Shown here piece by piece: positions 17,035-24,843 of a stretch of DNA of 52,756 bases (position 1 is the stretch's first letter; each line of letters starts with the position of its first letter). A model generated the notes under the pieces. That model had not been told where the DNA came from. It was given only the letters and a program-made list of their open reading frames with translations, and made no database searches. Source of the stretch: Clostridia bacterium (lineage in GTDB: Bacteria > Bacillota > Clostridia > Oscillospirales > Acutalibacteraceae); assembly GCA_900752115.1 (NCBI GenBank), contig CAADUC010000065.1, positions 1-52,756 on the forward strand. The letters are read 5' to 3'. Made by a program: the position numbers and the translations under genes.

Positions 17035-17703
17035 ATGAAAAAAAGAGATAACTCTGCTTCTTTTGGAATTATAGGCCTTGGCCGGTTTGGAATGGCGCTA
17101 ACCGAGTGCCTTTCCAAAGCAGAAAAAGAAGTGATTGCGATTGACAAGGATGAATCCCGCGTGAGAGAAGCGCGGCGCTTTACCGAAATGGCGCTGGTAA
17201 TTGAATCCCTGGACCAGGAAGCGTTAGAGGAAACTGGAATTCAGAATTGTGATACGGTAGTGGTTTGTATTGGCGAGCAGATAGATGTTAGCATTTTAAC
17301 AACTATAACCGTGCTGAATATGGGGATTCCTCATGTTATATCTAAAGCGACCAGCTTTATGCATGGTGAGGCTTTGAAACGTCTGGGGGCTACGGTGGTT
17401 TTCCCAGAACGGGATATGGCGGTACGGCTTGGAAAAGGATTGACTTACAACAGCTTTCTTGATTCTGTAACTTTGGAAGGGGATGTAGAGGTCCGGCGAA
17501 TTAAGGTTACAGAAAAACTGTTTGGTATCAGTATACGGGAAGCAGATACCCGTCAAAAATATGGTTTAAATATTATTGCGATTGAGCATTGTCAGTATAC
17601 TGACGTGGATTTTTCTTCTGATTATTGTTTCCAGGATGGAGACGTTATTTGTGTGATTGGGAAAACCGGAAATATAGAACGGTTTGAGAGTAATATCCAA
17701 TGA
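17035..17703 (+). CDS. Potassium channel regulator TrkA/KtrA family
   Basis: A 222-residue cytosolic RCK protein that binds nucleotide (NAD(H) or ATP/ADP, and in some homologues cyclic di-AMP) and gates the TrkH/KtrB pore. The RCK_N Rossmann motif is GIIGLGRFGMAL at about 8-19, with the acidic residue of IAIDKDESRV following. The RCK_C domain occupies the last 80 residues (EVRRIKVTEKLFGISIREAD to VICVIGKTGNIERF). Length is that of single-RCK KtrA, not of the doubled TrkA of enteric bacteria. AAAGGA precedes the ATG. It is the last gene of the operon; the inverted repeat marking the right end of the inserted segment lies 80 bp downstream. Confidence 0.95.
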   Translation: MKKRDNSASFGIIGLGRFGMALTECLSKAEKEVIAIDKDESRVREARRFTEMALVIESLDQEALEETGIQNCDTVVVCIGEQIDVSILTTITVLNMGIPHVISKATSFMHGEALKRLGATVVFPERDMAVRLGKGLTYNSFLDSVTLEGDVEVRRIKVTEKLFGISIREADTRQKYGLNIIAIEHCQYTDVDFSSDYCFQDGDVICVIGKTGNIERFESNIQ

Positions 17704-17783
17704 GTGTTGTAGAACCAAGACAAAACGCACTTCCTCAAAAATATATTTCAACCTTGTGGAAACTTAATTTAGACGAAGACGGT

Positions 17784-17801
17784 ATCTAAAGTGTCCACCC
17801 C
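17784..17801. repeat. Right inverted repeat of the inserted segment
   Basis: ATCTAAAGTGTCCACCCC, the exact reverse complement of 10313-10330. It abuts the right direct repeat with one base between them. Confidence 0.8.
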
Positions 17802-17802
17802 T

Positions 17803-17817
17803 TCCGGACTCTTTTTG
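17803..17817 (+). repeat. Right 15-bp direct repeat (att-like)
   Basis: TCCGGACTCTTTTTG, an exact second copy of the 3' part of the tRNA-Tyr terminator (10236-10250), here without its 5' arm. Confidence 0.75.
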
Positions 17818-17886
17818 TTTGTGGCTTAAATGAAGCAAAAGAAAAATCATTTGATTCAAATAGTACCTAATTTTCTTTGCTTTCTC

Positions 17887-17895
17887 TGCTATAAT
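17887..17895 (+). promoter_or_regulatory. Extended -10 promoter before the phosphodiesterase
   Basis: TGC-TATAAT at 17887-17895; the -35 region is poor (CTAATT), as is common for extended -10 promoters. Transcription would start about 245 nt before the ATG at 18147. The stretch 17818-18146 holds no other recognisable feature. Confidence 0.6.
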
Positions 17896-18146
17896 GGAAA
17901 AAACACATTTAGGAAAATGCAGAATGCGGTTTGCAGAGTCTGCGCCGGATCGGTTTACTGTTTCTCCGTTATAAGGCAAACGGCGCAGCAAGGCAAGCAA
18001 AGCCGTTGGTGTTTGTCTTGAACGCGTCGCGGCATGAAAGAATGACTTGCCCGGAAACGGTGCGAAGCGGCTGTTTTTACCGCCGGAGAGAACAAGAGAC
18101 AAATCGTATTTCTTTGATTTTATGACTTGTGAGGAGGCATGTGAGA

Positions 18147-19313
18147 ATGAAGGATCAAAGAAACGCCGGGAACGAACCCGAAAACAAAATGGAAGCAGGC
18201 AGGAAACAATTTCTGGTACCGGATTTCCGCAACAGCATCGTGAACATTTCCGCTACGCTTGCAGAGTTTCTCGGCACACCCAACCGCAACGAGACGCTTC
18301 CGATGCTCAAAGAGGAGCTGGGCAGAGGGTATCGGACGATCGTCTTCCTTTGCTTTGACGGGCTGGGGATGTATCCGCTCCGGAAAAACCTGGATCAGAC
18401 GGATTTTTTGTTTCAAAATCTCCGGCAGGTTCTTTTGTCCACCTTTCCGTCCACCACGACAAACGCGACCACTTCCCTGCTGACCAACCAACTGCCTCTC
18501 GAACACGGCTGGTTCGGCTGGAGCATGCATTTTGCCGCGCTCCACCGGAATGTGGATATTTACCTCGGTCGTGATTCCGCCACCCGGGAAGCGGTCAGTT
18601 TCAGCGATTACCCGCTTGGAAGGGCGGACTGTTATTTTGATCACGCGAACAGCGATTACGCGGTCCACACGGTTTTCCCGCCCTACGTTCCCGCCGCCCG
18701 TCAGGGACGAAATCGCGCTTTCCAGACCGCCGGGGAATTCTGGTCTGCCATCGAGGAGAGCTGCCGGAATCCCGGAAGGAAGTTCGTGTATGCGTATTAT
18801 CCCGAGATCGATTCCGTCATGCACAAGTACGGTGTTTCCAGTCCGGAGGCGCGGTGCGCCATCCGGGAAGTTTCGTGCAGGCTGAAGGTCCTTCATGAAT
18901 CCATGGAAGACGCTCTGTTTATTGTTTCCGCCGATCACGGACAAATTGATGTTGCCGGCTATGTGGAGCTGTATCAGGATGAAACCTTGCTGGACATGCT
19001 GGAAATTTATCCGTTCCTGGAAGCGAGAGCGCCTGCTTTTTTGGTTAAGAAAGGCCGGGAACAGGCATTTGAACAGTATTTTCAGGACAAGTACGGGGAG
19101 GATTTTGTGTTGTGGAAATCCGCGGATCTGGTCGCAAAAGGCTATTTCGGCGACAGGGGAGACAAGGCGGATTTTCTGGGCGATTATCTTGCGGTTGGCA
19201 CGTATACCCATAAGCAGGCGCTTCTCACACCGAATGCCACGCGGTATAAGGGCCATCATACTTCCCTGACCGAAGAAATGGAGGTTCCCTTGATCCTTCT
19301 CGGAAAGGCATAA
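18147..19313 (+). CDS. Alkaline phosphatase / nucleotide pyrophosphatase family protein
   Basis: A 388-residue metal-dependent phosphodiesterase or phosphatase of the alkaline phosphatase superfamily. The first metal site is FLCFDGLGMYPL near 65-75. The catalytic threonine lies in FPSTTTNATTSLLTNQ. A second site is YYPEIDSVMHKYG near 220, a third is VSADHGQI near 255, and the last histidine is in KGHHTSLTEEMEVPL near the end. There is no signal peptide, so the enzyme is probably cytosolic. The start at 18147 has GAGGAGG nine bases upstream; an in-frame GTG at 18129 lies in front of this site and is rejected. Substrate cannot be predicted. Confidence 0.85.
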   Translation: MKDQRNAGNEPENKMEAGRKQFLVPDFRNSIVNISATLAEFLGTPNRNETLPMLKEELGRGYRTIVFLCFDGLGMYPLRKNLDQTDFLFQNLRQVLLSTFPSTTTNATTSLLTNQLPLEHGWFGWSMHFAALHRNVDIYLGRDSATREAVSFSDYPLGRADCYFDHANSDYAVHTVFPPYVPAARQGRNRAFQTAGEFWSAIEESCRNPGRKFVYAYYPEIDSVMHKYGVSSPEARCAIREVSCRLKVLHESMEDALFIVSADHGQIDVAGYVELYQDETLLDMLEIYPFLEARAPAFLVKKGREQAFEQYFQDKYGEDFVLWKSADLVAKGYFGDRGDKADFLGDYLAVGTYTHKQALLTPNATRYKGHHTSLTEEMEVPLILLGKA

Positions 19314-19367
19314 CAAGCGGCAGTCTGTCGTGCGGCGGGCCGGGGAAACAGGCTTGATTTGCCGGTC

Positions 19368-19436
19368 GGAGGAGCTGATGTGTGCGGCCCGGAGAAGCTG
19401 ATGTATGCGTCCTGAAGGAGCCGATGTGTGTCCTGC
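19368..19436 (+). repeat. Degenerate 23-bp tandem repeat, three units
   Basis: GCTGATG/GCCGATG cores recur at 19374, 19397 and 19420, exactly 23 bp apart, with similar flanks (GGAGCTGATGTGTGCGGCCC and relatives). The array lies in the otherwise empty gap 19314-19596 after the phosphodiesterase. Confidence 0.7.
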
Positions 19437-19497
19437 ATGAGACAGGCCGGTTTTCGATGCGCAGGGGGCCGGTTTTCCTGCCAAATTGTGGAGCTTG

Positions 19498-19527
19498 TTG
19501 ACGCGGCGCAGCCGTTTCCCTTATAAT
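19498..19527 (+). promoter_or_regulatory. Promoter of the flavodoxin-like gene pair
   Basis: TTGACG at 19498-19503, an 18-bp spacer, TATAAT at 19522-19527. Transcription would begin about 63 nt before the ATG at 19597. Confidence 0.8.
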
Positions 19528-19596
19528 AAGCAGGAAACAAACATCCCATCCCATGCGTGAAGCCTTGCTTTACGCGGAAAGCGAGGCGAACAGGCT

Positions 19597-20109
19597 ATGA
19601 AGCTGGTGGTAAGCGACAGACCCCTCCGTCTTCCCGTCGGAAGCGAATCCGTCCGGTTCATCGATTTGTCGTCGCTCCGGATTGCCAATTGCGTCGGGTG
19701 TTTCGGGTGCTGGACCAAAACGCCCGGAAGATGCGTGATCCGCGACGACGCGGTGAAGGTGTATCCGGAAATTGCCCGGAGCGATACGCTGCTGTATGTC
19801 AGCCGGATCAAATACGGCGGATACGATACGGTGATGAAAACCATGCTGGAACGCGCCATTCCCGTTCAGCAGGCCTTCATCCGTCTTGTGGACGGAGAAA
19901 CGCATCATATTCAGCGCAATGTCGCGGGGAAGAAAGCGACTGTGATGGCGTACGGCGACATAAGCGAGGAGGAGAAGGAGATCTTCCGGCGTTTGGTAGC
20001 CAGGAACGCGCGCAATATGAATTTTGAAACGTACCGTGTCCTTTTTACGACGGAGGCCGGGCTGGAGGACGCTGTGGCCAGAGAGGTGAAAGCATGGGAA
20101 ATGTCCTGA
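19597..20109 (+). CDS. Flavodoxin-fold reductase with CxxCxxC motif
   Basis: A 170-residue protein of the NADPH-dependent FMN reductase/iron-sulfur flavoprotein superfamily. The region after the first strand-helix unit reads ANCVGCFGCWTKTPGRCVIRDDA. The cysteine pattern and the following acidic stretch are typical of the family members that bind FMN and, in methanogens and clostridia, an iron-sulfur cluster. The usual N-terminal GSPR phosphate loop is missing; the protein starts MKLVVSDRPLRLP instead, so it may act only with the next gene product, which carries that loop. The two genes overlap by 16 bp and are evidently co-translated. Confidence 0.7.
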   Translation: MKLVVSDRPLRLPVGSESVRFIDLSSLRIANCVGCFGCWTKTPGRCVIRDDAVKVYPEIARSDTLLYVSRIKYGGYDTVMKTMLERAIPVQQAFIRLVDGETHHIQRNVAGKKATVMAYGDISEEEKEIFRRLVARNARNMNFETYRVLFTTEAGLEDAVAREVKAWEMS

Positions 20110-20723
20110 TTTTGAACGGCAGCCCCCGGGCGCCGCGCTCCAATTCAAAGCGGTACGCCGCAATTTTTGCCGAGAGCTGCTCCTGTCCGACGGAATCCTG
20201 TCTGATTTCTGCGTCCAACCATGCGGAGCTTTGCTCGAAATGGAATGATTTTTCCGATGTGCTGCTGGTGTTCCCGCTGTATGCGGACGGAATTCCAGTT
20301 TCCCTGCTGAATTTTCTCAAAACGGTGGAGCAGAATCCGCCGGAGCGAAAGCCGGTGGTCTCCGTGCTGGTGAACTGCGGCTTTTTGGAGTACCGGCAGA
20401 ACGATACGGCGGTTGCAATGGTGAAGCTGTTTTGCAGGCAAAACGGCTTTCCCTTCGGTTCGGTGTTGGAAATCGGAGCCGGGGAGGCCATCCTGGATAC
20501 GCCGTTCCGGGGATCCGCGGCGCGGAAAATCAGGAAGCTGGCCGCTTCCGTTGCGGCGGGCCGGTATTGTGCGCTGCATGCGACCATGCCGCTTCCCGCA
20601 TCGCTGTTTCTCAAAGCTTCCACCAAATACTGGCTGGGCTATGGGGAAAAGAACGGCGTGACGAGGGAACAGATGGAAACCATGGAGATTGAGGGGGAGC
20701 AGGAGCCTCCGCACGCTCTTTGA
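20094..20723 (+). CDS. NAD(P)H-dependent oxidoreductase, flavodoxin fold
   Basis: A 209-residue protein whose N-terminus has the FMN phosphate-binding loop of the flavodoxin-like reductases (MGNVLILNGSPRAPRSNS). The middle carries FPLYADGIPVSLLNFL, the segment that usually lines the flavin. The start overlaps the end of the preceding gene by 16 bp. Together the pair could form one two-subunit flavoenzyme, since the first lacks the phosphate loop and the second lacks the cysteine motif (inference). The electron acceptor is unknown. A hairpin repeat 125 bp downstream is the likely terminator. Confidence 0.75.
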   Translation: MGNVLILNGSPRAPRSNSKRYAAIFAESCSCPTESCLISASNHAELCSKWNDFSDVLLVFPLYADGIPVSLLNFLKTVEQNPPERKPVVSVLVNCGFLEYRQNDTAVAMVKLFCRQNGFPFGSVLEIGAGEAILDTPFRGSAARKIRKLAASVAAGRYCALHATMPLPASLFLKASTKYWLGYGEKNGVTREQMETMEIEGEQEPPHAL

Positions 20724-20848
20724 GAAGTTTTCAGGGCCTGCCTGCCGCCGGTTCGGACGGCGCACGGCGCCGCATCTTCCCGCTGTTTTGGAAAGGCGGG
20801 GGAGAACCTTATGGCCGCTCTTTGGCAGCCGGATTGACAAGTGAAAAG

Positions 20849-20992
20849 GGGCTTCTGCAAAATCAAAACGCAAGAGGAATCTGCACAAGAAATGAAAAAC
20901 GGGCAATGAAAATCGGCCCTCGAGAGAAGCGGATCTGCTTTTCTCGGGGACCGATTTTGTGTATCCTTTTTTGTAAGGCTGTTTTGCAGCCA
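20849..20992 (+). repeat. Dispersed hairpin repeat, copy B (about 144 bp)
   Basis: Same orientation as copy A at 8743-8890 and nearly identical over most of its length, including GCAATGAAAATCGGCCCTCG. The right arm of the central stem is slightly worn (TTCTCGGGGACCG), but a CGATTTTG tract still follows. Copy B lies downstream of the flavodoxin-like pair and faces the convergent gene at 21018. The rest of 20724-21017 is empty. Confidence 0.85.
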
Positions 20993-21017
20993 GTCCCTTT
21001 TTCTGTTTGGGGGACGA

Positions 21018-21779
21018 TCAGGCAAGTCCGGCCGCGCGAAGGAATTGATAGCTGCGGCGCAGGCAGTCGAAGGGATCCTCGCCGTAGCAGTCGTCCTGCT
21101 CGACGAGAAGGTATTTTGCGCCGGCCTTTTCAGCCGCGGCGAGGATACGCGGCCAGTTGAGATTGCCCTCGCCGACGGGGGCCATATGCTGTTCGAAATC
21201 GACGCACGCCATATCCTTGAGATGGATGCAGGGAACGCGGCCGGAGAGGCGATCCAGCCACGCGGCCGGATCGCCGCCGCCGAACTGCACCCAGTAGGTG
21301 TCGAGGGTGAAGCCCAGCGCTTCCGGCGCAAAATCCTCCATAAGCTTTTCCAGATAGAGTTTGCCGTCGGGAGCCTTCATGAATTCAAAGTGGTGGTTGT
21401 GGTACATCAGACGCTTTCCCGCCGCCGCGATGGCCTCGCCCGCCGGGCGGAAGCGCTCGACAAAGGAGTCATAGTCGCCGGGATGGCGGAGCTGGCCGGG
21501 CATGGAGCCGACGCCGATGTAATCGCAGCCGAAAACGGCGTGATCGGCGATGACCTGCTGCGTCTCGTCGGCGATCCGGTCCTGGTTGGTGTGCGTGATG
21601 ACGCAGGACAGGCCGGTTTCCGCGAGACGGTCGCGCAGCCACTCCGGCTCGTAGGGGCAGACGCCGGAAATTTGAACGGTGCGGTAGCCGATGTCGGCGA
21701 CCTTTTTGAGGGACTCGGAGAAGTCCTCGAGCGTTTTGCAGTGATCGCGGAGTGTAAAGAATTGAGCGCCGATTTGCAT
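21018..21779 (-). CDS. Sugar phosphate isomerase/epimerase family protein (AP_endonuc_2 barrel)
   Basis: A 253-residue TIM-barrel protein of the xylose-isomerase-like superfamily, opening with IGAQFFTLRDH. Metal and substrate residues are visible in MYHNHHFEF (His-rich strand, near 125), GFTLDTYWVQFGG (Asp near 160), CIHLKDM (His near 183), and the C-terminal YLLVEQDDC (Glu near 223). Proteins of this type commonly handle inositol or keto-sugar intermediates. The gene stands alone, so no substrate can be assigned. The start is the ATG with GGAGACAGG upstream. Confidence 0.82.
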   Translation of the reverse strand: MQIGAQFFTLRDHCKTLEDFSESLKKVADIGYRTVQISGVCPYEPEWLRDRLAETGLSCVITHTNQDRIADETQQVIADHAVFGCDYIGVGSMPGQLRHPGDYDSFVERFRPAGEAIAAAGKRLMYHNHHFEFMKAPDGKLYLEKLMEDFAPEALGFTLDTYWVQFGGGDPAAWLDRLSGRVPCIHLKDMACVDFEQHMAPVGEGNLNWPRILAAAEKAGAKYLLVEQDDCYGEDPFDCLRRSYQFLRAAGLA

Positions 21780-22039
21780 AGGGCCTGTCTCCTTTTTTGC
21801 ATGGATTTTAAAGTACGTCGAAGCCGGGGAATCGTTTTTTCGGCTTTTTCAGGTCCGCCGTTGACCGGCGGCAGCGAAGGTTCCGCAAAGTTTTTGGGAG
21901 GAGACGTCCTGCTCCGGGCTGCCCGGCTGTTTCTGAGCAGACGGGCGGCAGAAACCGCACTTCTCCCGTCTCCCTCGATTATCCCGCAATTGGATGAAAA
22001 ATGCAAGCGGTTTTGTGGAATGTGAAGTCTGATTTCTTC

Positions 22040-22068
22040 TTGTACCTCTTGATTCTGTGTGATATGAT
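22040..22068 (+). promoter_or_regulatory. Promoter of the cysteine-rich membrane protein gene
   Basis: TTGTAC at 22040-22045, a 17-bp spacer, TATGAT at 22063-22068 with TG one base upstream (extended -10). It lies 86 bp before the ATG at 22154. Confidence 0.8.
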
Positions 22069-22153
22069 GAAAACATGAGGAGCGGCTGTTTCCTGTGCCG
22101 TTTTGCATCCGGTGGGGAGGGGAACGCTGTCCGCGCTGTGGGGAGGAAGGAAC

Positions 22154-22963
22154 ATGAACGAAAGCGCCTGCGGAACATGCTGTGAGGCGTGTGCCCATTG
22201 GCGGGGGAAGGATTGCCCCGGCTGCGAGGAGAAGCCGGGACAGGACGTGACAGGTACTTGTGAGCTGGCGCGTGCCCGGCGCGAGCGGGGAGAGCAGGCC
22301 TGCTCCGCGTGCAGCCTGCGCGTTGTGTGCGGCGCTCCCTGCGGTCCCCATCCATGGCGGGCCGCGCAGAGGGAGGAGACTGCCGTCTGTTGTCTATCCC
22401 AGCCGCAGAGGACTGAGACTGCCGTCTGCTGTCCATCCCAGCCGCAGAGGGCTGAGGCTGCCGTTTGCGGCCCATCCCAGCCCCGGACGAACGGGTACGC
22501 CGCCGTAAACCTCAGCCCGGAGGGACTGCGTCTCTGCCGCACCGCCGCCCCCCTGCTTTGGGCGCTGTTCGGTTTGACGATAGCGCCGTTCGTAATTTCT
22601 TATCTCTTTTTCGCCATACGGCTGCCGCAGGACGCGCCGCCGGTCGCCGCGGTGCTGAAGCTTCTTTGCCGGGCGGCTGTGGCAGCGGCGCTGTTTCTGC
22701 TGTCGCGGGAGATACGAAAATATGGCGCGGCGGCAATCTACGACGTAATTTCCCTGGTGTTTTCCGCGCTTTGTCTTTTTCTCCCGCTGTCCGATCTGTT
22801 TGTTTCCGCAGCGGCTCTGGTGGAGATGATTCTGTCCCTGGTTTCATTCTGTATCCAGTGCCGGGCTCATATGCTGCTCGCGGAGAGGACCGATCCGGCG
22901 CTTTCCGGAAAATGCCGGGCCCGGCGGCGCTGGCCGCTGCCTGCCATTTTGCACTGCTGGTGA
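22154..22963 (+). pseudogene. Cysteine-rich membrane protein, 5' part of a frameshifted gene
   Basis: The frame from ATG 22154 (GGAGGAAGG upstream) starts with a dense cysteine cluster (ACGTCCEACAHW, DCPGCEEKPG, ACSACSLRVVCG) that could bind zinc. It continues through three 13-residue repeats and then two to three hydrophobic segments (LLWALFGLTIAPFVISYLFF and following). After LSGK the frame loses its hydrophobic character and stops, while the -1 frame continues with convincing membrane segments from the same point. A single base lost from the AAAA run near 22908-22912 would explain it. I do not recognise the family. It could also be two overlapping genes, or a frameshift error in the assembly. 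Confidence 0.65.
22379..22490 (+). repeat. 39-bp in-frame minisatellite, about three units
   Basis: Units start at 22379, 22418 and 22457; the first two differ at few positions, and the third is shorter and diverged. The 39-bp length keeps the reading frame and encodes TAVCCxSQPQRxE repeats between the cysteine cluster and the first membrane segment of the host gene. Confidence 0.9.
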
Positions 22964-23178
22964 ACTTGACGCTGCTCCTTGCCGGAATCTTTTTTGATTC
23001 CTTTCTGGGATTTTCGCTGTCTTCTTCCTTCCTCGTCATCGGCACTCTGCTTACGGTGTTTGCCGGACTGGCGGGATTGGCGATTCCCGTCGTTTTTCTT
23101 GTCTTTCTCGGTCAGACGGCCTCCCGCCTTGCGTTTCTTGCCCGGGAGGCGGGACAAAAAAGCAAAACGGCCGGGTAA
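22912..23178 (+). pseudogene. 3' part of the frameshifted membrane protein gene
   Basis: This frame has an ATG at 22912 without a good ribosome binding site. It reads 88 residues with two strong hydrophobic segments (HFALLVNLTLLLAGIFFDS; LVIGTLLTVFAGLAGLAIPV, then VFLVFLGQ) and a basic tail. It overlaps the end of the preceding frame by 52 bp. Sequence character continues smoothly from the upstream frame, which favours one interrupted gene over two proteins. Confidence 0.55.
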
Positions 23179-23247
23179 AGGTGCGCGCTCGGGAAACGCC
23201 GGTTTTGTTTGCGGAGGGGTGCGGTTCCTGTTTGCGCAGCAGAGGCT

Positions 23248-24609
23248 TTACGGAGCAGAGGCGCTGCTTTCCCGGGAAATTTCCCTGTTGAGAGGGAATT
23301 TCCGGTAGATCAAAAGCCCGAGCGCGTCCGCGAGGAACCAGCCGATCGGGACGCTGGCCCAGATGCCTGCCACGCCGATGGACGGGACCGCCGACAGTGT
23401 GAAGGCGAGCAGCACGCGCGTGCCAAGCGAGACGATCGTCAGCACAAGGGAGACCGCCGGGCGGCGCACGGCGCGGAAGTAGCCGTACAGGAGGAACAGG
23501 CAGCCGATCCCGCAGTAGAATGCGCCCTCGATGCGCAGGTACTGCACGCCGATCGCGGTGATGGCCGTTTCCGACGGGTCGATAAAAATGTGCATGAGCG
23601 GTTCCGCGAAGAAAAAGACGGCAGCCGATACAAGCACGCAGAAGACAAACGAGACAAGTACGGCGCTGCGCGCTCCGCGTCGGATGCGTTCGCTCTTTCC
23701 GGCCCCGTAGTTTTGTGCAATGAACGTCGAGAACGCGTTGCCGAAGTCCTGTACCGGCATATAGGCAAACGAGTCGATCTTGACCGCCGCCGCAAACGCC
23801 GCCATCACGGCGGGGCCGAAGCTGTTGACAAGGCCCTGCACCGCGAGAATGCCGCAGTTCATGACCGACTGCTGCAGGCAGGTGAGGAACGACAGGCTTT
23901 CAATTTCACGCAGTCCCGCGGCCGAGACGCGCAGGTGGCGGCGGCTGAGGCGAAGCTGCGGGCAGCGCAGCACGGCGTAGACAAGCAGCCCCACGCCGGA
24001 GACAAGCTGGGCAATCACTGTGGCAAGCGCCGCTCCGGCTACGCCCATGTTCGCGTTCACGATCAGCACAATGTCGAGGACGATGTTGAGCGCCGCGGAA
24101 ACGCCGAGAAAGACGAGCGGAACGGCAGAGTTGCCGAGCGCCCGCAGCAGGGATGCGAAGAAATTGTACAGGAAGGTTGCGCCGATGCCCCAGAAAATCA
24201 CCCACAGGTATTCGCGCGTCATGCCGTAGAGCGAGGCCGGAATTTGCAGGACGAGGAGGATGGGGTCGATCAGAACAAACACAAGGATGTTGAGCACGGC
24301 CGTGACGGCGAGAATCAGCACAAACGAGGTAAAAATGCTCGATTTGAGCCGGTCCTCGTCCCGCGCGCCGAAATGGATCGAGAACGCCGCTCCGCTGCCC
24401 ATGGAGAGGCCGAGCAAAATGGACGTCAAAAAGGTCATGAGCGTGTAGGAGGAACCGACCGCCGCCAGAGCGTCCGATCCGATAAAGCGTCCGACGAGAA
24501 AGGTGTCGGCCACGTTGTAGCATTGCTGCAGGAGGTTGCCTGCAATCATCGGCAGCGCAAAGCGCAGCATGGTTCCGGTCACATTCCCTTTTGTCAAATC
24601 GTCGCGCAT
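23248..24609 (-). CDS. MATE family efflux transporter
   Basis: A 453-residue twelve-helix Na+- or H+-coupled multidrug/toxin exporter. The N-terminal half has FALPMIAGNLLQQCYNVADTF and the LGLSMGSGAAFSIHFGA segment typical of MATE proteins. The second half repeats the pattern (SVMNCGILAVQGLVNSFG; AFAAAVKIDSFAYMP; FGNAFSTFIAQNYGAG). The start is the ATG at 24609, which has AAAGGG eight bases upstream; a GTG at 24618 would be too close to that site. The substrate is unknown. The gene converges on the frameshifted membrane gene, with 69 bp between stop codons. Confidence 0.93.
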   Translation of the reverse strand: MRDDLTKGNVTGTMLRFALPMIAGNLLQQCYNVADTFLVGRFIGSDALAAVGSSYTLMTFLTSILLGLSMGSGAAFSIHFGARDEDRLKSSIFTSFVLILAVTAVLNILVFVLIDPILLVLQIPASLYGMTREYLWVIFWGIGATFLYNFFASLLRALGNSAVPLVFLGVSAALNIVLDIVLIVNANMGVAGAALATVIAQLVSGVGLLVYAVLRCPQLRLSRRHLRVSAAGLREIESLSFLTCLQQSVMNCGILAVQGLVNSFGPAVMAAFAAAVKIDSFAYMPVQDFGNAFSTFIAQNYGAGKSERIRRGARSAVLVSFVFCVLVSAAVFFFAEPLMHIFIDPSETAITAIGVQYLRIEGAFYCGIGCLFLLYGYFRAVRRPAVSLVLTIVSLGTRVLLAFTLSAVPSIGVAGIWASVPIGWFLADALGLLIYRKFPLNREISRESSASAP

Positions 24610-24670
24610 TCCATGCACCCTTTCCCGAAAGCTTCCGATTCCATGCAGCTTCCCTTTTTCGACAAGCTTC

Positions 24671-24704
24671 AGCGCCCTCCCCCGCCTGCGCAGGGGAGGG
24701 CGCT
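24671..24704. terminator. Strong hairpin between the lipoprotein and MATE genes
   Basis: AGCGCCCTCCCC pairs with GGGGAGGGCGCT. In the leftward direction used by both genes no T-run follows, so it may slow rather than end transcription, or protect the upstream message. Rightward a T-rich stretch appears only after several bases. Confidence 0.5.
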
Positions 24705-24843
24705 GTCAGTTTGTTTTTCATCATTCTGTGATCCGCTTACGGAAGGCGGCAAGCCCCGTCCGGTTTGCGGGAAACAGCTGCAAATTCCCGCCCCAAGCCT
24801 GCGGGAGACGGACGGCAATCGCCGCCGCGCAGCTGCAAAAGCG

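Larger units (their letters stand above)
10251..17817. mobile_element. Putative inserted segment at the tRNA-Tyr terminator
   Basis: The segment between the two 15-bp direct repeats is visibly AT-richer than the flanks. It contains a truncated plasmid-partition actin, a ParR-like piece, a relaxase piece, an inactive IS200-like element and a five-gene ion-transport operon. Inverted copies of GGGGTGGACACTTTAGAT lie at 10313-10330 and 17784-17801, the latter directly abutting the right direct repeat. No integrase or functional transposase gene remains inside, so the segment is probably a fixed remnant with useful cargo. Exact borders are inferred from the repeats. Confidence 0.65.

Noticed and set aside
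19368..22490. Possible CRISPR from the short tandem repeats at 19.4 and 22.4 kb
   Set aside because: Units are directly adjacent with no unique spacers and no cas gene is in the window; they are minisatellites.
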